DNA of 64,000 nt, taken from assembly GCF_001187535.1 (NCBI RefSeq), contig NZ_LFIO01001075.1:1-64000 (forward strand). Direction: 5' to 3'. The notes below the pieces were generated by a model that was not told the origin of the DNA, did no database searches, and saw only the letters and a list, made by a program, of their open reading frames with translations. Made by a program: the position numbers and the translations under genes. This document shows, piece after piece, positions 16,128 to 24,763 of the stretch (position 1 is its first letter; the number at the start of each line of letters is the position of its first letter). Source of the stretch: Rhizobium ecuadorense. Its GTDB lineage: Bacteria > Pseudomonadota > Alphaproteobacteria > Rhizobiales > Rhizobiaceae.

Positions 16128-17141
16128 ATGAACAGAGTGCTTCGCGCTGCTGACGCGCTGCCGGCGTCGTTGGCCGCCGCCTTCATGCTCATCGTCGTCA
16201 GCGTGCTGCCTGCTTCGGCCCAGCAAGCCCTTCCTTCCTGGAACGAAACGGGCGCAAAGAGCCGAATTAGGGATTTCGTCAAGGCGACGGTGACGGAGGG
16301 GGGCGAAGCTTATGTTGCGCCGGTGGACCGGATCGCCGTCTTTGACAATGACGGCACGCTCTGGTGCGAGCAACCCTTCTATATCCAGTTCGCCTTCATG
16401 CTGGATCGCGTCAAGACGCTTGCGCCTCAGCATCCCGAATGGAAGACGAAGGAGCCCTTCAAAAGCATCCTCGACGGTGACCTCAAGGCAATCGCAAAGG
16501 GCGGCGAGATGGGTTTCGTCGAGCTCGGCATGGCGACGCATGCCGGCATGACGACCGATCAGTTCAACCAGATCGCCAGTGACTGGTTTGCTGCGGCCAG
16601 GCATCCGAAGACCGGCAAGCTCTATACCGATATGACCTACCTGCCGATGCGCGAACTGCTGGACTATCTGCGAGCCAACGGCTTTGCCACATACATCGTC
16701 TCCGGCGGCGGCGTCGAGTTCATGCGGCCGGTTACGGAAAAGCTTTACGGCATCCCACCGCAGCAAGTGGTCGGGAGCACGATCGCCACGCAATATGCGA
16801 TTGTCGGCGACGTCCCGGTTCTCAACCGTCTGCCGAAGGTCGATTTCGTCGACGATGGGCCTGGCAAGCCTGTGGGCATCAACAAGTTCATCGGCCGCAA
16901 GCCGATCTTCGTCGCGGGCAATTCCGATGGCGATTACGAGATGCTGCGCTGGACGACCGCCGCCACGAAACCGGGTTTTGCCATGATCGTCCACCACACC
17001 GATGGCGACCGCGAATATGCCTACGACCGGCAGTCACCCGTCGGCAAGCTGGATAAGGCGCTCGACGAGGCCGAACGCCGCAACTGGCTGGTCGTCGATA
17101 TGAAGAACGACTGGAGAAAGGTTTTTGCCTTCGAGCGGTGA
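16128..17141 (+). CDS. Exported HAD-superfamily phosphatase
   Basis: 337 aa. Signal peptide (SLAAAFMLIVVSVLPASAQ), then the HAD nucleophile motif D73-N-D-G-T, motif II region TYIVSGGG, and the late acidic motif GNSDGDYEM. Proteins of this type are annotated as acid phosphatases or phosphoserine-phosphatase-like; the substrate is unknown. Its start follows the FGE stop by 10 bases with GAGGAG between, so FGE and HAD form one transcript. Combined with the sulfatase this suggests removal of sulfate and phosphate from an exogenous or cell-surface molecule (inference). Confidence 0.85.
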   Translation: MNRVLRAADALPASLAAAFMLIVVSVLPASAQQALPSWNETGAKSRIRDFVKATVTEGGEAYVAPVDRIAVFDNDGTLWCEQPFYIQFAFMLDRVKTLAPQHPEWKTKEPFKSILDGDLKAIAKGGEMGFVELGMATHAGMTTDQFNQIASDWFAAARHPKTGKLYTDMTYLPMRELLDYLRANGFATYIVSGGGVEFMRPVTEKLYGIPPQQVVGSTIATQYAIVGDVPVLNRLPKVDFVDDGPGKPVGINKFIGRKPIFVAGNSDGDYEMLRWTTAATKPGFAMIVHHTDGDREYAYDRQSPVGKLDKALDEAERRNWLVVDMKNDWRKVFAFER

Positions 17142-17173
17142 GGCCGCATGACGCGGCTGCGGGAGCGAGCGGT

Positions 17174-17956
17174 TTAGAAATGCAGAACGACGCCCATGAT
17201 GGGACCGTGCTCGACGATGTCGTTGGTCAGCGTGTCATTGCTATAGTTCACCCCGAGCGCGCGATATCCGAGGAAAGCCGATACGGTGTCGTTCCACTTG
17301 TAGCCGACGCCTCCCATGACATCCCAGTCGAGATCTGCTCCACCGGCGCCGATCAGCCCCCATCCGGTGAGATAGATGGTCGGCGTGATCGAGTAGACGC
17401 CGCGTATGCCGGCCATGGCATCAACCCAGGTCGCATCATCCCGATTGGAGACACCGCCCAGAGGCCCGCCGCCAAAGGAGATCGTCGTCTCCACCGACCA
17501 GAGTTTGATACCCCCGATGACGTCGAGCCTGCCCTTCTCGTCTTCGAGAACAGTGTAGCCGATGCCGAGCATGGCGGTGAAGGTTTCGCTCTTGAGATCG
17601 ACCTCGTCGGCCAGTACGCCCCGTGGCGTCGCCGAGTCCGTCGTGATCCTCGCATAGGTCATGTCGCCCACGATACTGTAAGGCCCGTACCGCGCCTCGC
17701 CGGCCATCATGAAGCCAAAGTCGATATCCTGCAGAATGTCGCCGAAGCTCTGGTCGGTATAAACCTCGGGTAAGCCGAAGACCGCAGTGTCGCCTGTGAT
17801 CCCCGCAGCCCAGAAATATGGCGAGAACGAAAAGGTCCAGCGGTCCGGATCCTCGACTTTCGGCTGGGGAGCGATAACCGGCGCGATATCGGCGGCCCTG
17901 ACAGCCGAGGGAACCGCAAACAGCAGCAGTGACAGGTAGACCGCAGTCGATCTCAT
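17174..17956 (-). CDS. Outer-membrane beta-barrel candidate
   Basis: 260 aa with signal peptide (MRSTAVYLSLLLFAVPSAVRA). The mature part has alternating hydrophobic/polar strands with many Gly and aromatics (WTFSFSPYFWAAGITGD, FTAMLGIGYTVLED, GYKWNDTVSAFLGYRALGVNYSND) and ends in an aromatic residue (GVVLHF), the usual outer-membrane assembly signal. It could be a channel or a surface protein. It converges on the HAD gene and carries box c 68 bases before its ATG, linking it to the sulfatase group. RBS GAAGGAAC supports the start. Confidence 0.75.
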   Translation of the reverse strand: MRSTAVYLSLLLFAVPSAVRAADIAPVIAPQPKVEDPDRWTFSFSPYFWAAGITGDTAVFGLPEVYTDQSFGDILQDIDFGFMMAGEARYGPYSIVGDMTYARITTDSATPRGVLADEVDLKSETFTAMLGIGYTVLEDEKGRLDVIGGIKLWSVETTISFGGGPLGGVSNRDDATWVDAMAGIRGVYSITPTIYLTGWGLIGAGGADLDWDVMGGVGYKWNDTVSAFLGYRALGVNYSNDTLTNDIVEHGPIMGVVLHF

Positions 17957-18023
17957 CGCAGATGTTCCTTCCTCTTCAGTCTCGGGTCTCGCGCTGGCAT
18001 AGGAACATCGCCGGTAGCCCACC

Positions 18024-18042
18024 GGAAGTACGTTACAGTAAA
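18024..18042 (-). promoter_or_regulatory. Conserved 19-bp box, copy c (upstream of beta-barrel gene)
   Basis: Read on the minus strand: TTTACTGTAACGTACTTCC, 18 of 19 positions equal to copies a and d. Another TTTAC half-site lies exactly 11 bases upstream (TTTACGTGCCG before it), suggesting side-by-side binding on one face of the DNA. Confidence 0.65.
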
Positions 18043-18263
18043 CGGCACGTAAATTACGCTGTTCCGACAAGCCTTTACCGCCGGCGCAGTCGCGTTGCGC
18101 CACCATCAACCGGCCGAACTGCCCAGTATCCGGCGCTCGAAGTCGCGGGCCGGGTTCACGCATATTGCGGGCCTGCCGCCCAGCACGATGGATGACGAAG
18201 TGATCCGGGGGCTCGCGAACCTGTATTCATGGTTTGGTCTTGGCGGAACGTCGTCTGCGCACG

Positions 18264-18296
18264 AGTACGTTGCAACAAATCGGCCGTTTACGGCGT
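18264..18296 (-). promoter_or_regulatory. Degenerate copy of the box near the end of the regulator gene
   Basis: On the minus strand a GTAAA half-site is followed by TTTGTTGCAACGTACT, sharing the AACGTACT end with the box. It overlaps the last codons of the regulator and points to the beta-barrel gene 300 bases away. The match is partial, so this is tentative. Confidence 0.25.
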
Positions 18297-20009
18297 AGTT
18301 ACACTGGCAACAGCATTTTTATCGACCTGCGCTCCAGCCTTGATCAGGCCGACTTCCAACTGCGTGGCAATATCCGGCTGCAGGCGCCAGGCTGCCACCC
18401 TGTCGCGAAAGGTCCGCTCGAAGTCCGGATCCTTGGCTGTGATTTCCGAGAGCCGTTCATGTGCTTCCGGCGAGCCAAGCTGGCCAAACGCAGCCACCCT
18501 CAGCGTCGCGACCATGAAATCCGTGCAACTGATTTGTTCCGAAAGCAGCGACGCTTCGGAATAGCGGCCGCTGCTATAGGCATCGAGCGCAAGCACCAGT
18601 ATCGCATCCCGCGGCGCAACATCGACGGCGCGGCCCGCGTCATGGACCATCGCCACGCCGGCGTCCTTGTAGCCTGCCAGATAAAGCACCAATGCGAGCT
18701 TGGCTGCGGCGTCGCCGTTGTTGGGATTTAGCTCCACTGCGCGATTTCCGGCCTGAACCGCCGCCTCTACCCGGCCGGCGGCAAATTGCGCTACCATCAG
18801 CGCGACCTGAGCCCTGTCCGACATTGGAGCCGCCGACACGGCCCCCTTAGCGAGCGCGAGTGCACGCAACTGGACAGCCGGATCGATCGAGACATTCTTG
18901 CCGACAAGAAGCACCCGGGAGAGAAGCGCATTGGTATCCGGATCGCCCGGAGCGATCGCAAGCCCCCGCTCCAGACAATCCCGGCTGCCAAGCACGCGAT
19001 CCAACCCGCCTTCATCGAGCGCATATTCCGCCCGCAAAACGCAAGCATTGCCGAGCGCGTCATCGGGACCGTCGTGGATCTCGATATTGTTGATAACGCC
19101 GCGTGTGGCCGCAAAGCGCTGCGCCAGTTCTCCGGCCATCTCTTCCCGCACGAAGGCCGGGCTTTTTCCGCTGATGTCCACCTTTTCAAGACCGGATTTC
19201 AGCACGTCACCCGTGTTGCTGTCGGCGATCTGCCACCAGACGCTCCGGTCATCGGCATCGCCATAATACTTGATGTCGATCTCGTAGCTTCTGCCGATAG
19301 GCGCCCCGGAGCGGACATTGGCATAACCAGCCTTGGCGACCGTCAGCGTCGTGAATTGTGTGAGCGCCGTCGTCAGCGCGTCACGTGTCTGGCTGGCTTC
19401 ACCCTGCAATCGGCCCTCGGCAGCTTCCATCATAATGTAGACCGTGGGCTTCGTCGTCATCGCAGGCGAACGGGAAAACAGCTCAAAGCCGGCGACAGCC
19501 GCCAGGATCAGGGCAACCGCCGTCGCTGCGGCCGCAATGCGATATCCGTGTCGCGGGCGTACCGGAACCGGGGCAGCGTCAGATACAGGAGGAAACTGCC
19601 GGCTTTCGACCGCTGCCTCCAGTCCGCCGTGGAACTCGTGCGGGATCGGCATCCCGGAGAAGAGAGCGATGTACATACCCTTCGGGATGTGAATGGTAAC
19701 GCTGCCGGCCGCGCCGAATGCTTGGTAGTAGGCATCGAGAGCCGACCGCAGACGGCTGATCTCGATACGGACGATCGGATCGGTCGATGCGTCGAAATCG
19801 CTCGGCCGACCGAGCACGTCAAGCGCTACGGAATAGGCTTTCGCACCGTCGTCGCACCCGTTGAAGCGGCGCTCCGCCAGATATCTGAGGATGTCCTTCT
19901 GGCGCTCGGTGACACGGAAGCGGGTGTCGGAAAACAGCCGTTCAAGTTCGGCCCTGGCTTCATCCGCAGAAACTTCACAAGCCTTCAAGTCGTGCACTTC
20001 AGCATTCAT
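18288..20009 (-). CDS. Membrane-bound regulator: N-terminal DNA-binding-like domain, TM helix, TPR-like C-terminus
   Basis: 573 aa. Residues ~13-118 form a domain common in rhizobial adenylate-cyclase/TPR-type proteins (ILRYLAERRFNG, AYSVALDVLGRPSDFD, PIVRIEISRLRSALDAYY, VTIHIPKGMYIALF), which looks like a winged-helix DNA-binding module. One transmembrane helix follows at ~157-178. The periplasmic part (~185-560) contains a TolB-N-like region and tandem helical repeats (GNRAVELNPNNGDAAAKLALVLYLAGY). The layout resembles ToxR/CadC one-component regulators. Its position among genes sharing the 19-bp box makes it the leading candidate to bind it (inference). Confidence 0.75.
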   Translation of the reverse strand: MNAEVHDLKACEVSADEARAELERLFSDTRFRVTERQKDILRYLAERRFNGCDDGAKAYSVALDVLGRPSDFDASTDPIVRIEISRLRSALDAYYQAFGAAGSVTIHIPKGMYIALFSGMPIPHEFHGGLEAAVESRQFPPVSDAAPVPVRPRHGYRIAAAATAVALILAAVAGFELFSRSPAMTTKPTVYIMMEAAEGRLQGEASQTRDALTTALTQFTTLTVAKAGYANVRSGAPIGRSYEIDIKYYGDADDRSVWWQIADSNTGDVLKSGLEKVDISGKSPAFVREEMAGELAQRFAATRGVINNIEIHDGPDDALGNACVLRAEYALDEGGLDRVLGSRDCLERGLAIAPGDPDTNALLSRVLLVGKNVSIDPAVQLRALALAKGAVSAAPMSDRAQVALMVAQFAAGRVEAAVQAGNRAVELNPNNGDAAAKLALVLYLAGYKDAGVAMVHDAGRAVDVAPRDAILVLALDAYSSGRYSEASLLSEQISCTDFMVATLRVAAFGQLGSPEAHERLSEITAKDPDFERTFRDRVAAWRLQPDIATQLEVGLIKAGAQVDKNAVASVTTP

Positions 20010-20137
20010 GGCTGCCCCCCCGCACACCGTGTCTAAGCCAAAGTAGAACGGAGCGATTTATCGCCCAAATGACAATAAGTTGCAATATAAAACGCTAATA
20101 AAACCAAAACTTGATCATTTGCAGCACGAGCTCCGCT

Positions 20138-20437
20138 TCAGTCCGGCACGTTTAAAGGGTGCTTGAGAACGTAATGAATGACGTCGGATTCGATCTCGGC
20201 GCAAACGGTTTCGTATTCTTCAAGAAGCGGACATTGCTCTCCGGAGCGGTCCCTGGACATGCGTTCCACGGTTGCTATTGCTTCGTCATAGGCCTCGAAG
20301 AGATCATTCAATGACGACGATTTTGCCGCCAGAAGCTGGAGTCGGCCGCGCATGGCCGGCAGCCTCAGCATGAGCCGCCATAACCCTCTCCGGGCGTCTC
20401 CAGAACAGTTCCTATCGGCATCGCTTTGTTTATCCAT
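20138..20437 (-). CDS. 99-aa helical cytoplasmic protein of unknown family
   Basis: A mostly helical soluble protein (LRLPAMRGRLQLLAAKSSSLNDLFEAYDEA...CPLLEEYETVCAEIESDVIHYVLKHP) with no signal peptide and acidic amphipathic helices. I do not recognise it. The start at 20437 (MDKQSDADRN) lies 60 bases downstream of an exact copy of the box found before the sulfatase, which ties it to that group and supports expression. Confidence 0.6.
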   Translation of the reverse strand: MDKQSDADRNCSGDARRGLWRLMLRLPAMRGRLQLLAAKSSSLNDLFEAYDEAIATVERMSRDRSGEQCPLLEEYETVCAEIESDVIHYVLKHPLNVPD

Positions 20438-20497
20438 CGGACTGTCGGCCCCCGGCCCAAAGTTGGTCGATGGATTATGCCCGCGCCTGACAGCCAA

Positions 20498-20516
20498 GGA
20501 AGTACGTTACCGTAAA
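20498..20516 (-). promoter_or_regulatory. Conserved 19-bp box, copy d (upstream of the 99-aa protein)
   Basis: On the minus strand TTTACCGTAACGTACTTCC, identical over 19 bases to copy a, 7.4 kb away. GTAAA half-sites occur 10 and about 31 bases further upstream. The remaining bases to the tRNA (20517-20785) show no gene. Confidence 0.65.
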
Positions 20517-20785
20517 TCCCTACCGGTTTACGTCGGCGTCCGGGCCTTTACGTCTGGACATACAGCAACGGACTCCCGCACGATGCCGGACGGCGGCGGC
20601 GAAGGTATTCGGATGGGGTTTCGCTGACGACGGATAAGTCTCGACCCTTGCCAGCCCGCTCGGTGCGGCTTTCCACCATGGCGATCACGCTTACCCCACG
20701 TGATCCAATGGTGATCTGGCGAGGTGTCCGTGTTCCACACGCTGATTGAAACAATCAGCTCAACACTTTGATTTACAAGAAAAAA

Positions 20786-20861
<76 letters not shown>

Positions 20862-21041
20862 GTCCGCGCTTGGCTGCGCGGTGTGACGGGGCGTATAAAC
20901 AGGATCGGCAGGCTTGTCCAGCGCATCGGCGAATTTTCTTTGGTTAATCGCGAAGATTTTTCGGCATGGCTGAAATGCAGGGCATAAGCCCGCAAACCGG
21001 AAGCGGTTTTCGGCAAGGATTAAGCGCAGATTCAAAGCGAT

Positions 21042-21076
21042 AGAGGGCCACCCGCCTGTCGGGCGCGCGGCCCTCT
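21042..21076 (-). terminator. Hairpin after the PhzF gene
   Basis: AGAGGGCC (21042-21049) pairs with GGCCCTCT (21069-21076) just past the stop of the minus-strand gene. The T-rich tail is weak (GCTTTGAA), so termination is probable rather than certain. Confidence 0.5.
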
Positions 21077-21083
21077 GATGAAA

Positions 21084-21995
21084 TTAAAGGTCGAGCGTGC
21101 CGCTCGCCAGCCGCACCGCCTGGCCGCCGATCCGGGCATTGGAGATCGCCCCGCCGTCGACATCGATATGCAGATGGATGAAGGAGGGCCGCCCCATCTC
21201 GACACCCTGCTCGATCATGATCGGGTGATGCCCGTCCGTCAGTCGGTCGAAATGATGGATCGCGCCGGAGAGTGCGGCCGCCGCCGAGCCGGTGGCCGGA
21301 TCTTCGACGATCCCCATGCCGCTTGCAAACATTCGCGCATGGAACTTCGCCACGTGATTGACGCCGCCGCGGCAATAGACATAGGCCGAAGCAAGCGCAC
21401 CCTCGACGAAGGGCACGATCTTTTCCCAAAGCTGCGGATCGAATTCCACCCGCTGTGCGGCTCCGACATCGTGCACCGGAATGAGCAGGAAGGGTACGCC
21501 GGCGCTCCAGACCGACGGCACGTGATTTTCGAAGCCGATCTCGGTCACCTTCAGCGACAGCGCATCGGCCATGCCGAGCTTGTCGAGCGGCATGATCGCC
21601 GGCTGTGATTTCCGCGGCAGGTCGAATTCGGCAAAACTCGCCTCGCCCTCCCTCAGCCGCACCGCGCAGCGCACCGGCCCGACATTTTCCTCAAGCACCG
21701 TCACGAGATCGAGCGTCGACGCGCCATGCGCCCGCTCGGCCAGCGCTACCGCCGTGCCGACCGTCGGATGGCCGGCAAACGGCAGCTCACGCCCGGGCGT
21801 GAAGATCCTGAGCTTCGCCGCATAGGCGGGATTGCTCGAAGGCTGCACGAACACCGTCTCGGAGAGATTGATCTCCCGGGTGATCGCCTGCATCGCCTCG
21901 TCGCTGAGATCGTCTCCGTCGAAGATCACCGCCAGCGGGTTGCCCGCAAGCTTTCGATCGGTGAACACGTCATAGACGCTGTAGCTTCGCGCCAC
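21084..21995 (-). CDS. PhzF-family isomerase/epimerase
   Basis: 303 aa with the diaminopimelate-epimerase-like fold. Diagnostic stretches are VYDVFTDRKLAGNPLAVIFDGDDLSDEAMQ, the catalytic Glu in NLSETVFV, RIFTPGRELPFAGHPTVGTA, and EDPATGSAAAAL in the second half. PhzF acts in phenazine synthesis, but isolated family members are widespread and no phenazine genes are nearby, so the substrate is unknown. A GTG start is chosen because AAGGAGG sits at ideal spacing (22001-22007) and the domain begins at once. Confidence 0.85.
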   Translation of the reverse strand: MARSYSVYDVFTDRKLAGNPLAVIFDGDDLSDEAMQAITREINLSETVFVQPSSNPAYAAKLRIFTPGRELPFAGHPTVGTAVALAERAHGASTLDLVTVLEENVGPVRCAVRLREGEASFAEFDLPRKSQPAIMPLDKLGMADALSLKVTEIGFENHVPSVWSAGVPFLLIPVHDVGAAQRVEFDPQLWEKIVPFVEGALASAYVYCRGGVNHVAKFHARMFASGMGIVEDPATGSAAAALSGAIHHFDRLTDGHHPIMIEQGVEMGRPSFIHLHIDVDGGAISNARIGGQAVRLASGTLDL

Positions 21996-22097
21996 ATCGG
22001 CCTCCTTGAATCGGTCATCGCGCCGCCAACCTGCCCGACCAAACGGCCGAGTGCAAGGCGCTAAGTCAGATGGATGCAAGGAGCCAAACTGGAGCCT

Positions 22098-22202
22098 GTC
22101 CTTCGAGGCTCCGGCCTTCGGCCTGCAAGCCTCAGTATGGGACGTTGGAGAATACCGCACCTCTCTCCAACCTCATCCGTCCCCGAAGTGGCCTCGAAGG
22201 AC
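22098..22202. repeat. Intergenic palindromic repeat with long loop
   Basis: GTCCTTCGAGGC (from 22098) and GCCTCGAAGGAC (22191-22202) are inverted copies about 80 bases apart. An inner GGCCTTCGGCC hairpin lies near the left arm. It is typical of repeats in rhizobial intergenic spaces and occupies the gap between phzF-like and NUDIX genes. Confidence 0.6.
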
Positions 22203-22229
22203 GAGGTTGACCTTCCGCCCTCGTGCCTC

Positions 22230-23000
22230 TTATGCGCCCGCCTTGCCGAAATACCAGCTAATCACCGGCAGCATGGCGATGTTATACGGATGGGCCGAGG
22301 GATCGGCCGAGCGGATCGCCACCGCACCGGCGATCTCCTTGTCCTCGGCGACCAGCATGTGGGCCTCGATCCGCTTCACCATCTCGGCCGCCGTCATGTC
22401 GAAGCGGAAGAGCCGCATGAGCGCTACCGTGCGTCTGGAATAGCTGGCGTAGAGCCCCTGCCCCGCCGCCGCGTCGGCGAGGTCCAGGCCTGTCTCCTCG
22501 TGGACTTCGCGGCGCATATTGGCCTCGATGTCGCAGCGCCCGTCGACGATATCCTCCTGTTCCAGCGAGCCGGCGGCGAAATAGACCTGGCCGGGATTGG
22601 CCGTATGGGCGCCCATGCGGATCGCCACCAGCGCGCCGTCGGCGCTTTCCAGCACCGGATACGCAAAGATATGCAGGCCGCCCTGACGCTGCGGCTGCCG
22701 GCGCCACCACATGAAGGCAGAAAAGGGAGTGACGTAGCCCTCGCCCGCAATCCCCTCTTCGCTGAACGACAGTTGCTGCTGGAACACCAGGCGGCCGTCG
22801 AACAGCGCCGGGTTGGCGGCGGTTTCCTTCGCCCAGTTTTCGCGGATCGCCGCCTCCTCGGCGAGGACGAAGGGATGAATGCCGGGCAGGACGCGCAGAT
22901 CGACCCCGGCGATCGGGAAGACGGTGGCTTCAGGCGGCCAGCCGGCGAAATCATCGGAAAAATCGCTGTTTGCGATATTCAGGTTCAAATTGGTTTTCAT
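22230..23000 (-). CDS. NUDIX hydrolase
   Basis: 256 aa. The Nudix box is readable in the centre (GSLEQEDIVDG...REVHEETGLDL), with the REVxEE catalytic Glu residues intact. The N-terminal ~90 residues are an extra domain. It hydrolyses a nucleoside-diphosphate-linked compound of unknown identity. The stop of the upstream endonuclease-like gene lies 8 bases before this start, so the two form an operon. Confidence 0.85.
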   Translation of the reverse strand: MKTNLNLNIANSDFSDDFAGWPPEATVFPIAGVDLRVLPGIHPFVLAEEAAIRENWAKETAANPALFDGRLVFQQQLSFSEEGIAGEGYVTPFSAFMWWRRQPQRQGGLHIFAYPVLESADGALVAIRMGAHTANPGQVYFAAGSLEQEDIVDGRCDIEANMRREVHEETGLDLADAAAGQGLYASYSRRTVALMRLFRFDMTAAEMVKRIEAHMLVAEDKEIAGAVAIRSADPSAHPYNIAMLPVISWYFGKAGA

Positions 23001-23008
23001 GTTCGCTT

Positions 23009-24118
23009 TCAGGGGAGATCCAGTGTCATGACGACGGGGCAGTGATCGGACGCCTTCGGCCGGTCCCAGCCTGTGCGCGGATAACGCTCCACCTCCTGCC
23101 CCGGCGGGAAGATAGTGCGATAGGGCTGGCCGCTGCGGATGATTTCCGGTAGCCGGCCGGCATTGTGGGCGGCGAGCTCCGGCGAAAGCCAGAGATAATC
23201 GAGCTGGCAGAGCCACTGCTCCTGCGGCCCGCGGGCGTGGTAGAGCGTCCAGCGGTCGAGGGGATGACGGCGGCGCACGACGTTTTCGGCAAAGCCGTCA
23301 TGACTGAAGACGTCGAGGGCGCTTTCGGCTTCGTCGTGATGCTCGAAGCGGTAATCGGTACCGCGTCGGCCGATGACATCGACGCGCTCCTGGTAATCGT
23401 TCATGTCGCCACAGATGGCGAAACTGTTCTTGGCCGTGTGCCCGGCGCCGAAGCGGTCCTCAATGATGCGGCGCACCGCGCGCGCCTCGGCGCGGCGGAT
23501 CGGCATTGTCGATTGCCGCCCGTCGAGCCCGTCGCGCGGATTGCCCATCGATTTGAAATGCACGACATAGAGCGAGAACGGCCGACCGCCGATCAGGAGA
23601 TCGAGTTCCAGGCAGTCGCGCTTGAAGATCTTATCGTCGATGCGGTTGGTGAGCGCCAGCTCTTCGTCGAAGAGATCGAGATCGCGATAAGTCGTCATCG
23701 CATGGCTTCTTATATCCCTGACCTCGATCTTCTGGCCGTCGCGCGTTTCCTCGCGCATCAGCACCGCGACATCGATACCGCGGCTGTCATTGCCCTCGAC
23801 CAGAAATTTCTGCCGATAGCCGTTTCCGACCATGCGGAAGAGATAGCCGTATTCGAAGGCCTGCAGCGCGGCCATGTTGTCGATTTCCTGCAGACAGAGG
23901 ATATCGGCATCCGCATCGGCGATCGCCAGCGCCGTCATCTGTCTCGTGTCGTCGGTGGCGGCGATCACCCGCGCCTGCTCGAGCTGCTGATAGACGCCCT
24001 CGCTCGACACATCGAAAAGCTTGATGACGCGATCCTGGCGCAGCTGGTTGCGGAAGCCGGTGAAATCGAATCGGGTCAGCAGATTTTCGACGTTGAAGGT
24101 GGCGAGGCGAAGCGACAT
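23009..24118 (-). CDS. Endonuclease/exonuclease/phosphatase-family protein
   Basis: 369 aa with the EEP fold: start LRLATFNVENLL, catalytic Glu in ILCLQEIDN, the VVHFKS strand, ICGDMNDYQ, and the terminal ASDHCPVVMTLDL with catalytic Asp-His. It could cleave DNA, inositol phosphates or phosphodiesters; there is no signal peptide, so it is probably cytoplasmic. First gene of a pair with the NUDIX gene. Confidence 0.85.
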   Translation of the reverse strand: MSLRLATFNVENLLTRFDFTGFRNQLRQDRVIKLFDVSSEGVYQQLEQARVIAATDDTRQMTALAIADADADILCLQEIDNMAALQAFEYGYLFRMVGNGYRQKFLVEGNDSRGIDVAVLMREETRDGQKIEVRDIRSHAMTTYRDLDLFDEELALTNRIDDKIFKRDCLELDLLIGGRPFSLYVVHFKSMGNPRDGLDGRQSTMPIRRAEARAVRRIIEDRFGAGHTAKNSFAICGDMNDYQERVDVIGRRGTDYRFEHHDEAESALDVFSHDGFAENVVRRRHPLDRWTLYHARGPQEQWLCQLDYLWLSPELAAHNAGRLPEIIRSGQPYRTIFPPGQEVERYPRTGWDRPKASDHCPVVMTLDLP

Positions 24119-24213
24119 GGCGAGAGTCCGGTTGCGGGCAGTACCTTATCCGGCAATCGCACGAGTAAAAGACGGCGGGGCGAAGAAATATGCGGACAAA
24201 TGCCCTCTACGCC

Positions 24214-24459
24214 CTAAATATGGCTGGGCGGACTTGAGGTGGCGCCGTCGTGAGGTTGGCTGTGCCCGCCATCAGGACTGCTCGACGAACTCCCGTTGCT
24301 CGAACTGCCATGTAATTCGCTTGGCTTAAACGTTCGAGTTTTCCATTCGCCGTCCTGTTTCTGCCGCTCTAAAGATGGGCATCCCTGAAGCACGCTCGCG
24401 GCAATCAAAAGAACTCCCGAAAGCGCGAACACGGATCGACGCCTTACTTGAATTGGCAT
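24214..24459 (-). CDS. Small putative lipoprotein
   Basis: 81 aa. After a short basic N-terminus comes a hydrophobic stretch (VFALSGVLLIAASVLQGC) ending in a lipobox-like L-Q-G-C, then a hydrophilic Ser/His/Gly-rich tail. Probably a small envelope lipoprotein; the low-complexity mature part gives no function. The 304 bases upstream (24460-24763) contain nothing I can support as a gene. Confidence 0.5.
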   Translation of the reverse strand: MPIQVRRRSVFALSGVLLIAASVLQGCPSLERQKQDGEWKTRTFKPSELHGSSSNGSSSSSPDGGHSQPHDGATSSPPSHI

Positions 24460-24763
24460 GCAAATATGGTCCCTTAATAGACTGATTATCGCGCAGTTTT
24501 TGCTTGATCCACTGCGCTCGCAATAACTTAGCCGTTTGCCTTACATCGTGGACGGCTAGATCGAAGTCAGAAGGGATATTCAACTTTTGGACGATTCGAA
24601 AGAAGATAGCCGCAATTTTCAATCTTATATTGTCAAGTTTCACTGCGGCCGCTGCCGCCGACAAGCCATCCTTGCAAACCCAGTCGATCGCGGCCTCGCA
24701 TGCAGGCTCATGCCTGCCAAAAATCGAGCCACGGCACTTGCGCGCCGTGGTCCTGATCGAACG

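Noticed and set aside
21084..21995. Phenazine biosynthesis locus
   Set aside because: Only an isolated PhzF-family gene is present; no phzA-E/G neighbours.
22074..23045. 323-aa plus-strand frame over the NUDIX gene
   Set aside because: No motif in this frame; the minus strand has an intact Nudix box.
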